Shown here piece after piece: positions 1 through 11,879 of a stretch of 64,000 nt of DNA. The position numbers and the translations under genes were made by a program. Origin of the DNA: Anisakis pegreffii (lineage: Eukaryota > Nematoda > Chromadorea > Rhabditida > Anisakidae); the NCBI GenBank assembly GCA_035041965.1, contig JAPYMA010000581.1:58462-122461 (forward strand), written 5' to 3'. Position 1 is the first letter of the stretch. Each line of letters opens with the position of its first letter. A model generated the notes under the pieces. The model did not search any database and was not told where the DNA came from. It saw only the letters and a program-made list of their open reading frames with translations.

Positions 1-1129
1 AATAAACATTCACTGCTCAGAGAGCAGCTAGTCTTATAAGGATATTGAGTTTAGGATGCGTTACGACGGTTCAAAAATGCAACGAACGATTCATTCTGAA
101 TTACTACTGTTCATTATACTCGATTCAGTACTTAAATGGCTACGTCTAGAAAACAATTTCTAAAATATTTTCGTGGGATTGGCAGGACGATAGTGTTGAG
201 AATCGAAGGAATACAGCGAAACCGTTGAAATGCGGATTTGAGCGTTCACAACGATAAATGTAGATATGAAAAAGCATTAACAACCAACACAAGCCGACAT
301 ACGCAAACAAGACGGCCAACAACATTCGATTGGATACGCTCGCGACTCGACAGACATCGATTACGCGTCCGATGATTAAGACATACACATACAACTACCA
401 ACACTCCGACTCGGTCTCCTTTCATTCGTCTTTCAACAAATTTATTTCCAATTTCTGGTTCAGCTCGGAATATTCCATTCCCTATTTCTCTACTCATCCA
501 TTAGATTTCCACTGATTAACTCAGAAAATCGCTTTGCATAGCCAGCAGAAAATTGCTAATAGATCAACGCAACTGGAATAGTTTTCCTGTTTTAGATAGC
601 AATATGTTTGGATGATGTATATGTTGAAGTGAGGAAATTCGATACTTACCAACCTGTGCAATTAGTAATTTATCGTTTGAATGCGATTCTTTACAACGTT
701 TCAAAATTTGCATACTTTAAGTGATGACCAAACCAAGTAATGAGAATAACAACCAATTGAGTGAATATGATCTCATGCTCTTAGAATGGAACAAATTCTC
801 GTTTACATTAGTGCACTTATCATCGATACACAGTCAACTTGCTTATCATTCATTGTGCAATCGAATTTCTTGATTCAGTTTCAGTGCAAATTCAATGTTC
901 CAAACAAACCCTTCCTGAGTTCCTATGAATTACACATCATAGTAGACAGCTACCACATATCTCAGTTTAGCGTTCAAATGAGATTTTATTCTTGCGATGT
1001 TTTGTCAGCCGTGGTTCGCAGCAGTTTTCTTGGAACCAGTTCATATTGTTACATTATTGCATTTTCTCTCGGGTGCAAAAGGAAATTCCTTCTTTCAAAT
1101 TTGAAAGAGAGTTTGTATTGAGCATTGAA
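1..1129. other. No gene identified upstream of mrpl-18
   Basis: Several short ORFs occur on both strands. A minus-strand frame at 146-394 is hydrophobic in the middle, but none shows a recognisable domain or consistent splice phases. The last few hundred bases probably hold the promoter of the gene starting at 1130. An AG just before the start codon could be a spliced-leader acceptor, but this is not provable by eye. Confidence 0.4.
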
Positions 1130-2086
1130 ATGAGTGCTAAATACTTAACGAAATTTGTGAATCGGAATCCACGAAATCTGGAGATGCTTGGGTTGCAAGC
1201 TCGTCCAACTGGTTATGAACTAGAGAAAGATCGACATCGACGTTGTTTCATTTACAAGTTTGTTTTGAATTCATCATCATTTTTGTTGGTCTGAATCTTG
1301 TGTTGTCGCAAACATGCTGCTGTAATGCTTGACGAGACGATGCACCTCAAAATTAGCTTGTCACTGAAGCCGTTATACGGAAGATAAAAGAAATCGGATG
1401 AAATTGCTGAATAATAATATGATTAAATGATTGAACGAATGCTCGAATTGAACGAATCCAGCTTTCTAACTTGCTGATTTGAACAACCTTGTGATGGATA
1501 ATTCAAATCAATTTAAGAACTGATCTCATTCGATCGAAGGCTCACACTGAAGCACGCTTGATCCATTATCGTAATGGTGTTGTGTTGAGTGCATCAACAA
1601 GAGAAAAGGCTATCTCTTCCCAGTTATACAGGTAGATCTCGTAAATCCCGTTACGCTAACGGTTGTTCCAAGTTCGATGAAGAATTGCTTGACAAGCATG
1701 AATCAACTAAAAAATGAGCTCATTTCCTGAATCTATTATAGTAATGTTGATAAGTGTGCGGCCGCAAACCTGGGTCGAGTGCTTGCGTTGAGGTGTTTGA
1801 TGTCTGGTATTCATTTTGCCATCGTGTCTGATTCAGACGAGTCAATTCAGCGAAGTGAACACGTAAGTTGCGTATTATTTTCATGAGATCAATGTTTTCA
1901 GTGACCTAGCTCATCTAATCTAAAATATTCGACTTTCAGCTAAAGGTGTTTTATGAGGCGTTGGCGAAGGGTGGTTTAACCTTGAACGAGCCAGAGCCTA
2001 TCGAGCACAGCTATCGTACCGATCGAATGCTCACTTATGACTCATATCCTGTCCATCATACAATGGAGGATAAAACTGATGAATAA
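1130..2086 (+). CDS. mrpl-18: Mitochondrial large-subunit ribosomal protein uL18m, four exons
   Basis: Exons are 1130-1257, 1518-1631, 1742-1862 and 1940-2086, with phases 2, 2 and 0 that join without error into 169 residues, a normal length for nematode uL18m. The protein opens MSAKYLTKFVNRNPRN, followed by a GYELEKDR segment. The middle has the uL18 core, seen as ISSQLY, then AAANLGRVLALRC and SGIHFAIV, which in this family contacts 5S rRNA or its mitochondrial substitute. The tail ends in MEDKTDE. It acts in the central protuberance of the mitochondrial ribosome. Donors are GTTTGT, GTAGAT and GTAAGT, and acceptors end in AG. One AATAAA overlaps the stop codon and another lies at 2306-2311. 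The identification rests on recognising the family pattern over the whole length. Confidence 0.9.
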
Positions 2087-4733
2087 ACATTTATTTCATT
2101 TGTATATTTTGTTGATGTATTTATCACTTAGAGTGAATGTGTTCAGATCTAGTTAATTGATTGCTTCATTTGTTATTCGTTATCATTTGAACTGTAATGT
2201 GTTCAGTCAAGCTCCTCAATTGATAATCTGCACAAAATTGTATAGAATTGTTATTTTGAATCACGCTTATTCTAGTATAAATTATAATTTACATACATGT
2301 GCCGAAATAAAAATTTGAACTCATATCCCATGGTTATTTCTTTAAAATTCACATATTTTTCAGTCGACGCACTTTTAGAGAAAAACATTTTGCAAATGAC
2401 TCTTGTTGTTTTATGGGAATCCGATAAGCGAGCATGTATGACTTCTTGTTGAGTTTTTGCAGTAAGATGGTGGTGATCGAACAGAGAATAAAGATGTGCA
2501 TTGAATAAATAAACTGAAAGGCAGATTATTCTTAAGAGGAATTATGCGGTTGTTCAAGGATTAGTTCGTAGATATCACCGAGTATCCAGGCATCCATCCC
2601 GTAGTAGGGGTTATGCATTGATGGGTTGGATGGATGGATGGATGGATCAATGAAGAAGTAAGTGTATTGCATGCAACTGGATTGTGTAAACACAAGATAT
2701 ATGAGTCTGCTAAATACATAAGACATTTGCACTTGATGCATCATCCATTCAAACACTTCACCTTTTCATCATGACTGTCTAATGTTAGAATCTGATGAAA
2801 TTGGTCTTCGTATCAAGGTTACTCTAGGAATGCAGTTGCTCATGTGCATTTCATATTCGACTGGTCACTTCTCGAGTTCACATTTCACAACTTTGGCATC
2901 TTATTGCACTGTTTACGCATAGTAGTAATAAATAACCTGGTTCTAATATGAGTAGATTTATGTTGCTTCAATACAAGTAAGTATTGGTTGATGTGAGCAG
3001 TAAGGAATGTAGATGAGAATCGATGAATTTTTGAATAGCACATATTCAGTGGGCGTTTCAGAATGGAGCCTCTTCAGGGCTGGATACTGATGAAAATTAC
3101 ATCAGAGAGCTAAAACTAGTAGTCTTCGTTTGCATTAAATGTGAGAAAATTCAGATTTTTAAACGCATGTTTGGGTTTAAATTGAGTTTAAATGATAATC
3201 GAATTCCCACTTGTCTAAAGCAATAAACGTCAGCAAATGCACTAACAGATTTACGCATTGAGTAAACTTTCGGCATTTCAATTTTCATTTATGCAGTCCA
3301 ACATCTGCTTATCCGTTTAGAAATAACTAATTCTACTAGCGGTTTCTGGATTGGTCTTTAATACGTCACGTTGAACTATATATCTTAATGTATCGACTGA
3401 AAAATAGTCTGAATTGACGGTCGATTTGTATTTATTTTCGCAATCCGATGATTCATTGAGGTAGCAAATTTTTTGCACAAACCAACGTAGGTCTTTTAAA
3501 ACTCGTACTTTCTAAAGGGAGTTCCGTCGAAGAATCATAGAGGGTGTTTTTTCCTAATTTTGCCGTAATCGAAACAAATAATGCAATTTTCATCTTCCCT
3601 TGTGGTTTGTATCAACTCAAAATAATTATTACGTGATCAGGTATAGGGACTGTTGAGTAGAACAGAATGCTTTACACAGTCTTACTGTAAATTCGTACAT
3701 TTCTATGGCTCTTCTGTTCAGAACAACCACTCGTCCGATTCAATCATCGAAGGTAGTTTTGATATTGTGATAAGCCACTGTCTCCCTTATCAGGAGCTTA
3801 TGAATCTTTTCCAGTCATTATCCCCCTTCGCTTATCCGCACTATCGTCAGCAGTCCCATTTTGGAGGGTTGTCATATTCTGCAACTGTTATCGACAGCAA
3901 TTATTATAGGAAATCAATTATGAATTGAAATGAATTTTCTAGTTTTAAGGCGATACAATGAAACGAAATTAAAAATGTGTCACATGCACATCTATTATTC
4001 ATGGATGAGATTATCTTACGTTAGTAATTTTCAGTGTTGTGTCTGTTGCGTATATATAATGACAAAAATTCTATGGCTATATCCAAATTAAATATACTGG
4101 CTATTGCATACCGACGACCATGATGTCTCTTTTTTATTTCAACTTTTAAGTCATTTTATTTCAAAAAGCTTATCAACTCCTAAACTGAACTTATCACCTT
4201 TTTTCACGCTTCAAATATTTCGTGTTTTATCTTTTCGTTTCCAAAAAAAACCCAATATGAAATGCAACGTTGGATTTGGTGTGATCCGAGCGATCAATTT
4301 TTCATCATCCGTTCACATTCCATCGCTTCCTTATTAATAAATTGATTGCACAGGGAGTAATCTAAATTTAATATCATTAAGATGCGATTGAGCTCGAAGA
4401 GTGTTAGAGTTCAAAGCAGAATATTATGATATACTGCAAAATGGACCTCTCTACAAGGGCATCATCACTCGCCTCTATTAATAGATTCTTTAAAATTTCA
4501 CGAATTTTAAAGTTAATAATAAAATGCGATAAAACTGATGAATATGGTTAAATTATTCAGATACACACCTAAATCAGGCTATTCAAAAGTGCACGGGAAG
4601 AAAGCGAAATATGGGCGGCGTATGGTCACCGCATTCAAATCACCGACTTGGTGAATCGAATAACGACGATGCACAACAGATGCTCAATTATTGTTATTTT
4701 CATAATGAGATTCGTTCGTTTCTTACAATTAGG
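2087..4733. other. Intergenic region, no supported gene
   Basis: This holds the mrpl-18 3' region, a short GGAT tetranucleotide tract at about 2628-2647 and scattered short ORFs. A minus-strand frame ending at 2532 (C-terminal motif DAWILGDIYELILEQ) looks somewhat protein-like, but no clean acceptor or partner exon was found. The final part before 4734 is the likely promoter or leader of the channel gene. Confidence 0.4.
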
Positions 4734-6783
4734 ATGACTCTCTTGATAACGATAGCATTAGGCAGCTTGCTCATTCAAGCACAACAAACGAGTTGGTTTC
4801 TCATTATCACTATCATCACATCCTTTCATTCTGAATCATGTCAAGCTCACCCCCTTTCCGTATCTATTTTCGGAATCTTTTTGCACACACATTTGATATT
4901 TATTGCCCTTTTATTCTATATGAATTGTAAAAATGAGTATTGAAATAGGTGCGGTATCGAATCACTCACAAATAAATGGCGACGATGATTCGATGACATT
5001 TCGTGTGAACGATGAACAGCGTCTTTTCAAGTACATTTTGAGAGATTACGATGTATCGGTTAGACCGGTCGTGAAGGCATCCAGTGTTGTTAACGTTTAT
5101 ATGGGACTTACGCTTACGCATATTTTCAACATTGTTAGTTCATTGTGCATTTAATCGCTTATGACTATTATCCCAACTCAGGATACTGACACTGAACTCA
5201 CTCAGTGATTGAACGTCATTATGATAGTGTATTTTAACTGGGATGTGTGAATGAGGTTAGTTGATGGCAACGTTTTCCTATTTTATGAGTATGATTAGCT
5301 CGTAAAAGTCTAACAGGGTTTTCGCTTGTTTTAATAGGGTTCTCATTCTTTTCCTTGCTGTTCCAATCGCTCTCATCGCTTTTATCACCAGAAGCGTTCT
5401 CTTCTGCTAATTTCTCATTCATTTCATGTAACAATTAAACTCAATTTCTCATTCTATTAAATACACTCTGTAATTGATCAGTTGATTGTCGAGCGTTGTT
5501 GAGCAATAATATTTTATCACTGTATTGCTGATTTCGACTGTCAACACTCGTCAACTTATCCAGTGAATAGTATATGCTACAGAATAAGAAACTGATTCGA
5601 CCTGTGAAGTAAAACGAGACGAAGTGAATGAGAAAAACTCATCAAGAGAACGGTATTCGCATGTGATAGCTATGAGAGTGAATACAACACGTCTGAAAAG
5701 AATGAGAATCCATCTGAATCAATTTGAAGTGAGCGTGTAACAGGCAATAGCTTTTCATGCAGTCAAAATCGATTGCAATAATGAGCAGCACAACTTCTGA
5801 TCATTAGCTATGATAGTTGTCATAGGGAATGAAATTACCCGTTTTGGGTAATTTGAGGGTGTTGGATGGGGGGAGGGGAAGGTAATGGAGGGGTTGGGAA
5901 AATAGTATTTTGTATAGTTGTTGATTATGACAGAACGCCATTGCAAAAAGTTATTGTTTCTTGAGATCGGAATAATTTGAGGAGATTTATGATGAGAGAA
6001 GGGGAGGAAAAGCATTTATGGAAGAGAGCACCACGTTACGATGGCTGATTGGAGCATGATCGGGAGGAATGTTCAGTTATTCTCATGCGAGGTGTTTATG
6101 CTGCCCTGCACGAATTGAATAAAATCCATCCTCGAAAGATACACATAAACATACATCAATCAAACTCTCAGCAAAAGGGATGAAATGCTTGCAAAAACGA
6201 AATAAAAACAAAAATTGCATCACACCGCTTCACTTATAATCCAATTTTCATTCACTCCCTTTTCATAAAAAGCGATTATTTAATCATTCATTGTGGTATT
6301 CTTTTGCACTTGTACTACTCGATTTTCGAATAAATGTCTAATGAAGTAGCAGTATGATGGAATGAATCTATTAATGAAGCATCACAAATGAGCCATTCTG
6401 AAGTCTCTTTTTGAATTGGCCCAAGTAATGAAAATTTCATAAACAATTGACACAGTTAAGGATGAACGCAGTCAAGTGTTGACGATGAATATTTGGGTGG
6501 AGCAAAATTGGAACGATGAACGAATTCGATGGAATCCACTGGATTTTGGTAATATTAGTAAACTGACGGTTGGGATACGCTATGTGTGGACACCGGATAT
6601 CGTTTTGTATAACAAGTGAGCGATTGCTTGAGAGTTGAGACGATTAGTGTTCAAGAGTTCACTGAAATTCATTCAGAAATTCAAGCAGCGACGACTCAGT
6701 TTCAATTCATTTTCAATTCAACCAGCTTCTTATCAAAAACGAGTCGAATCTCTCAATGAATTTCAAGATTGTAGAATAATACC

Positions 6784-6856
<73 letters not shown>

Positions 6857-9800
6857 TATATATATTTATATTTATATATATATAATGATCAAATGATCAA
6901 AAACATTCAAAACAAAACGATATCATCATTTATTCATATTGTCTTATTTCAATAGTTATCACCATTGCGTTGATCTCTTCATCAATCAGTTGATTGCAGT
7001 GCTCATGATTTTTCCCGAGGCTTCGTCGATACAAATTTGCATATACGCAGTAATGGTGATAGTGAGTATCACTTTTTGATAATCTTATCGATCCGTTCTC
7101 TTGTTATAAAACCACGAGTGTTCTATTTCAGGATTTACATCTACGAAAAGTAACATAGAGAAAATTTTTTCGAATTTACGACTGTGAAAAGTGAATTCAT
7201 ATTGTTGAATGAGCGTAAAAATTAAACCTTAATATGAATTGCTCACTGATGAGGCACCGTTAGCCATACGGAGTGGGAGTACCTTATTGCCGGTCTCAAT
7301 GGGCTCCACCAGTCAAAGATTATCTCAATTTTAAGAAAGGAACCTATTAATGTGACTATCTTCACTTGCTACTGCAGTAATCAACAAATTTTCAGCAGCT
7401 ACTGTTTGAGCTGCAAATCAGAATTGTAATCTCATCTTCTTTATACCTTCAACAATCTTAAATCTTTTCTTGCAGTGCAATGGGCTCCACCAGCCAAAGT
7501 TTATTCAATATGCAAACTAGACGTGACATTCTTTCCATTCGATGACCAATTCTGCTTGTTGGAATTTGGATCTTGTTAGTGTTGTTCCATCGATAGCATT
7601 GTGCTGTACCGTTTAGCAGTCAACAACTCTATTAATTCACAATTAGAAAATTGAAGATATCATATACACTTATTCCAAAGATCATGTGGGAGGGAATATC
7701 ACACGCATTTGAAGCAGTGAACTTGTCAAGATTTTTTCCAGGAGGGAGAGGGGGGGAGGGAGGGAAGGAGGTTAGAGAGCACAAAACGGTCTAGTCGGAA
7801 TGGATGAATTTTGGAATGAATTTTTATGCATTTATTTTTTTTCGCTCCTTTCTCTCCACTCCTTTCTTTTCTTTTCCCACTTCTTTCTGCCCGTTTTCTT
7901 CCCCTGTATTCATTTCTTTTTCCCTTTTCTTTCAGCCTCCAGCTGTGAGGCGCGTCCCCTGTGCTCCCCGACTTGGCTATGCCGCTGATTGTAAGTATCA
8001 CTGATGTTGAGGTGGTTGCACTCAGAGACTGTGTAATGAATATATGAAATAGGTGAGTGAGTACAAATAAGAGTAAACATTCGTAAAGGGATATATGATC
8101 GATCTCAGTTGGACGTACAAATAATGAAACGCTACGATGGTAAAGATCCGTTCACAAGGGATTCGTTCACTGAGAACGGCGAATGGGAAATAGTGGCCAA
8201 TCGAACAAGAAGACTGCTCCGTGGCCGACATTCAGTATTCCCGACGGTCGTTTTTGAGTTGCATTTACGACGAAGGATGTTGTACTTCATGTACAATATC
8301 ATCGCACCTTGTGTTATGCTATCCGTTAGTTTTAATTCAGTGCAACTTGACCAACACCCTACAAACACACATTTACATCATCAAGTATCACATAAAGCAC
8401 TAGAAACTAGCATAGACATGCGAACAATTGCATGCATTTTCGATGCAATTTGCTGTTATGCGACCATGCAGTGTGTTGACATCGAATATCAACTGTATTA
8501 TGATGCAATGTGATCACACTCTCATCAAGTGAAGCAGATTGGATAATATAAAGATTGCTCCATTCAGATCCTAACGATGATGCAATTCATGTTACCTTGC
8601 GAGAGTGGAGAGAAGGTGACTCTCGGCTTAACAGTTCTCTTGGCGTATTCGGTGTTTAGTTTCAATATCGCCGAGAACATGCCAGAAACTTCAGAAGTGA
8701 TTCCGCTAATTGGTGAGCAACACTGTGCTCATTCTTACAGTTCTCTTAGAGAAAGTCTTCTGAATAGAGAAGATGAAATGATGCACTTTAAGATGTTGAT
8801 ACGATATGATCAATGAGATGTGATTATGAGCTGAGAAAGATGGTTTTTAAACACGAAATTATATAGATCAATGGTTCTCGTAGGAAGGAAAATTGCCCAT
8901 TTTGAAGAATTTGAAGGGGTTGGGAAATTAGTATTTCTTGCAGCTGCTATGTTATGATAGAATGTCATTGTGATGATATTTTTTTACTCGGATATGTAAA
9001 TGCTGTTAGTTGATGGCAACATTCTCACATTTTCTGACAATGAGTATTGTTTGCTCATAAGGGCCTAACAGGGTTTTCGCTCGTTTTAACAGGGTTTTCA
9101 TTCTTCTCCTTGCTGTTACAATCGCTCTCATAGCTTTTATCATCAAAATTGTTCTCTTCTGCTAATTTCTCATTCATTTCACTCAACAATCAAAGTCAAA
9201 TTCTCATTCTATCGAATACACTCTATAATTGATCATTTGATTGTTGAACGTTGTTGAGCAATAATATTTTATTGTTGCATTGTTGATTTCGGTTGTCAAC
9301 ACTCGTCAACGCATCCAGCAAATAGTAAAGGCTACAGAATGAGAAGTTGATTTGAACTGTGAAGTGAAATGAGACGAAACGAATGAGAAAAAGTCATCAA
9401 GAGAACGATATTCGCATGTAATAGCTATGAGAGTGAATACAACACGTCTGAAAAGAATGAGAATTCATCTGAATCAGCTTAGAGTGAACGTGTCACAGAC
9501 AACAGCTTTTCATGCAATCACATAATCGATTGCAGTACTGAACAACACAACGGTCTGAGAAAAAGCCAAGCGATTTCGATCACCATCATGAACATGCTAA
9601 TAAGATCGAACGTAACATATGCGATTTCCATATTCATTGGGGGAGGGGGGGGAACGGCGGCCTACCAAATCGTCAAAGGGGTAATGGAGCACCCGAACGT
9701 GAGAACCACTGATATGGATAATAGTGTATATGATTTTGACATCAATTGAAATAATGATAAGTATGCGTGAATAAATGAAAAATAGAAAATGAATGATTAT

Positions 9801-10979
9801 GTTGAATAATGATGGAGAAATTCGATTTCATATTAATAATAATGGTACATTCTAGCGATTTATATAATGTGCATTATGGGTATATCAGCGCTGAGTGTGT
9901 GCCTTTCGGTTGCCGTTCTCAATATGAGGCATGGGGCTGAGAGGAATTGCAGGTGAGTCTAACAACTCAGTCAAGAAACTGATTCGATTTCGTTTCAATT
10001 GCCCGTTATTTTGATATCATATCATGACCATCTGATCGTTCACTGATAGATTCACTCATTTATGACAAGATTCGTTCAGGGAGTGAAAATGTGTACAGAC
10101 TTTGTGATCAGCTTAATGCTACGTGTGCAATGAAATGAAATTCTGATACGTGATCATTTGAATTACATTTGTGTTATCATATTCATTTAAAACTAACGTT
10201 GACAATGGATAATTCTACTGAATGATAATAGTCTAGGGATTGTTACAGTAAAGTGCATTGAACTGTAACCGAAAGTCTGAATTTATCGATTGAGAACTGT
10301 ACATTGATTGATTACCTTTCTGAATACGATCATGCCATTGCTAGTATCCTTTTCATGAATTCCAATCATTAGCCGCAGCAAAATATGAACTGAATCAATT
10401 CAGCACTGATATCAACTTCCGTCCATTTTCAGAGTACCACGTTGGCTGAATTTCATCGCATACCGACTTCTTGGTCGTTTATTCGGTATCAAGGAGCCGA
10501 GCACAGAACGAAAACCGTCGTTGATCGATACAAGAGATCGACTCACTATGGCACTGGTTGGTAATATGCAAGCTTCATTTCATACAATTAGATTCAAGAT
10601 TCATGCTACCCTATATTGCAGAAGTTTATATTGTGATGATTTAGGGATGAACATTTGCATTATTATGCGGTATTCACCATTATGCGTTTTTTACTTTATC
10701 AAATGATATAAATCACCACTGACAAATGAAATGTTGAGAACGCTTTAATAAATAAAAGAACTGTGATAGAAGATTCAGATGAAGCGATTGGAAAACGGGC
10801 AGTTCATCGACGATCAGATCCAGAGATGGAGTCAGATATCGACAATATTCGATCGTTTCTTCTTTTTGTGTGTATTTGTACTGACGTTCGTAACATCCGT
10901 TCCATTGCTGCTTTTAGCACCTCGTTTCAGTCATCGATCGTTCGATAACGCTTCACTGAATAATAACCTTACCCACTAA
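4734..10979 (+). CDS. Cys-loop ligand-gated channel subunit, nicotinic acetylcholine receptor type, non-alpha, ten exons
   Basis: Exons are 4734-4791, 4949-5133, 6461-6615, 7159-7214, 7476-7574, 8109-8324, 8568-8712, 9856-9952, 10433-10556 and 10773-10979, about 447 residues. Exon 1 is a signal peptide ([13 protein letters not shown]). Exons 2-6 form the ligand-binding domain: [35 protein letters not shown], then a Cys-loop with exactly 13 residues between cysteines and FPFDDQF. M1 contains [10 protein letters not shown]2 begins [12 protein letters not shown] and ends [12 protein letters not shown]; the GEK start is typical of cation-selective pores. M3 and M4 are in exons 8 and 10. No vicinal cysteines occur in loop C, so it is not an alpha subunit. 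All junctions keep phase except exon 5 to 6 (phase 1 into phase 0), where the expected GSWTY motif is missing: a microexon or a frame break must lie in 7575-8108. The M3-M4 loop is short. Expected at the plasma membrane of nerve or muscle as part of a pentamer. Confidence 0.85.
5256..5794 (+). repeat. Intronic repeat A, copy 1
   Basis: About 540 bp in channel-gene intron 2, matched by a diverged copy at 9005-9552 in intron 7 of the same gene. Shared anchors include GTTAGTTGATGGCAAC, CTAACAGGGTTTTCGCT and GCTTTTCATGCA. The copies differ by many point changes, so the duplication is not recent. Confidence 0.8.
5813..5950 (+). repeat. Intronic repeat B, copy 1, G-rich
   Basis: It follows repeat A directly. 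Its partner at about 8858-8978 comes before the second repeat A, so the A/B order is swapped between the two introns. It shares GGGGTTGGGAAA and TAGTATTT, and contains runs of G that could form a quadruplex on the plus strand. Confidence 0.65.
6785..6885. repeat. (TA)n microsatellite, about 100 bp
   Basis: Almost pure TA dinucleotides with a few interruptions near the end, inside channel-gene intron 3. It is prone to length change and mis-assembly. Confidence 0.97.
7297..7329 (+). pseudogene. Decayed duplicate of the start of channel exon 5
   Basis: The segment CAATGGGCTCCACCAG matches the first coding bases of true exon 5 (7476 onward), and similarity continues for about 33 bases with a handful of changes. 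Read in the same frame it gives [12 protein letters not shown] and soon meets a stop (TAA at about 7346). It lies in intron 4, 180 bases upstream of the intact exon. It is most simply a partial tandem duplication. A former mutually exclusive exon is possible but not supported. Confidence 0.6.
7740..7770 (+). promoter_or_regulatory. Potential G-quadruplex in channel intron 5
   Basis: Four G runs of at least three, separated by one to three bases (GGGAGAGGGGGGGAGGGAGGG pattern, in parts), lie on the coding strand. About 70 bases later comes a long pyrimidine tract (7838-7930) ending in a good acceptor, then a 55-base GC-rich block that ends in GTAAGT but does not keep frame. A role in splicing is speculation. 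Confidence 0.5.
8858..8978 (+). repeat. Intronic repeat B, copy 2
   Basis: Diverged partner of 5813-5950, recognised by GGGGTTGGGAAATTAGTATTT and the following ATGATAGAATG. It lies in channel intron 7, directly before repeat A copy 2. Confidence 0.6.
9005..9552 (+). repeat. Intronic repeat A, copy 2
   Basis: Partner of 5256-5794 in the same orientation. It is followed at about 9639 by another G-rich stretch similar in character to the G-rich core of repeat B copy 1. Confidence 0.8.
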
Positions 10980-11879
10980 TCGTGTACAATCGAATTGCGT
11001 AACTTATTGAGCAGTTCATTCAATCGCTTCATTCTCTGTCGGTTCTTTTGAATCAAAATTTGAAGATTTATCTGCAAATGGCTATGAAACAATCACAATT
11101 CTTCGGTTATATAATCACAGCGAACCGGACTAGAAACATTTCCTGATCGCTGTCAGCAAAACAACACCAAATAATCAGAAAAAAGCTGTGGTGTAACAGT
11201 ACTGATCTTGAACGTAGACGTGAATGAACATCAAAAGTGAACGGACATAGAAGTTTACCAGATTAGGACCAATGAAATAATTAGGCTTGTGAACCACTGC
11301 AAGCAACCGAATGTGAAAGGAAGCAGAGCAAAGTGTGCAACGAAGAGTAATGATTGGAAAAATTTGATCACCTTGCTTAGAAACAAGAATACATATTAAA
11401 GAACTTTCGGTTAAATACACTACTCATTTTCTAAAATGGAGTGGTATGAGTGAGTGGAAATTCAGAACATCTATTAATGAAGAACCGAACATGGTTTTGG
11501 ATAAGCAGCCAAACTTAAGTTTTGTGCGCGGGTTCGAAAATCCATGAATGCTTCATAAGCTTCATTCATCTTTCTTGTTTTCTCATCGCAATATTACAGT
11601 TCATTTCGAATAGTTGAGCACGAATCAAGACAACATGATTTCATTCCGGACCGATGTGTCTCTAATTCAACTTGAGGTGCCCAAGTTTTGTTACAGTTCA
11701 TACTAAATACATGACACTTTACTGACAAACCCTATTGCATGAGCATGAAGTACACTTTATGACGTTACTCAAACTGTAGTTTGCGCAACAATTACTCATT
11801 CTGAATACATTAATATATAAAAACGTGCTATGACACTACATCAATCAAAACCGTTCGACTCCTCGGGACCTTTAGATTA
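10980..11879. other. Intergenic, no gene seen
   Basis: 3' flank of the channel gene. A minus-strand ORF of 81 codons at 11175-11420 has no recognisable motif and no splice context. No RNA gene was recognised. Confidence 0.4.

Noticed and set aside
3653..3928. 91-codon plus-strand ORF
   Set aside because: No motif, low-quality composition and no splice partner.
7931..7985. GC-rich block between a good acceptor and GTAAGT as a channel exon
   Set aside because: Its 55-base length does not restore the frame between exons 5 and 6, and the phase-1 reading hits a stop.
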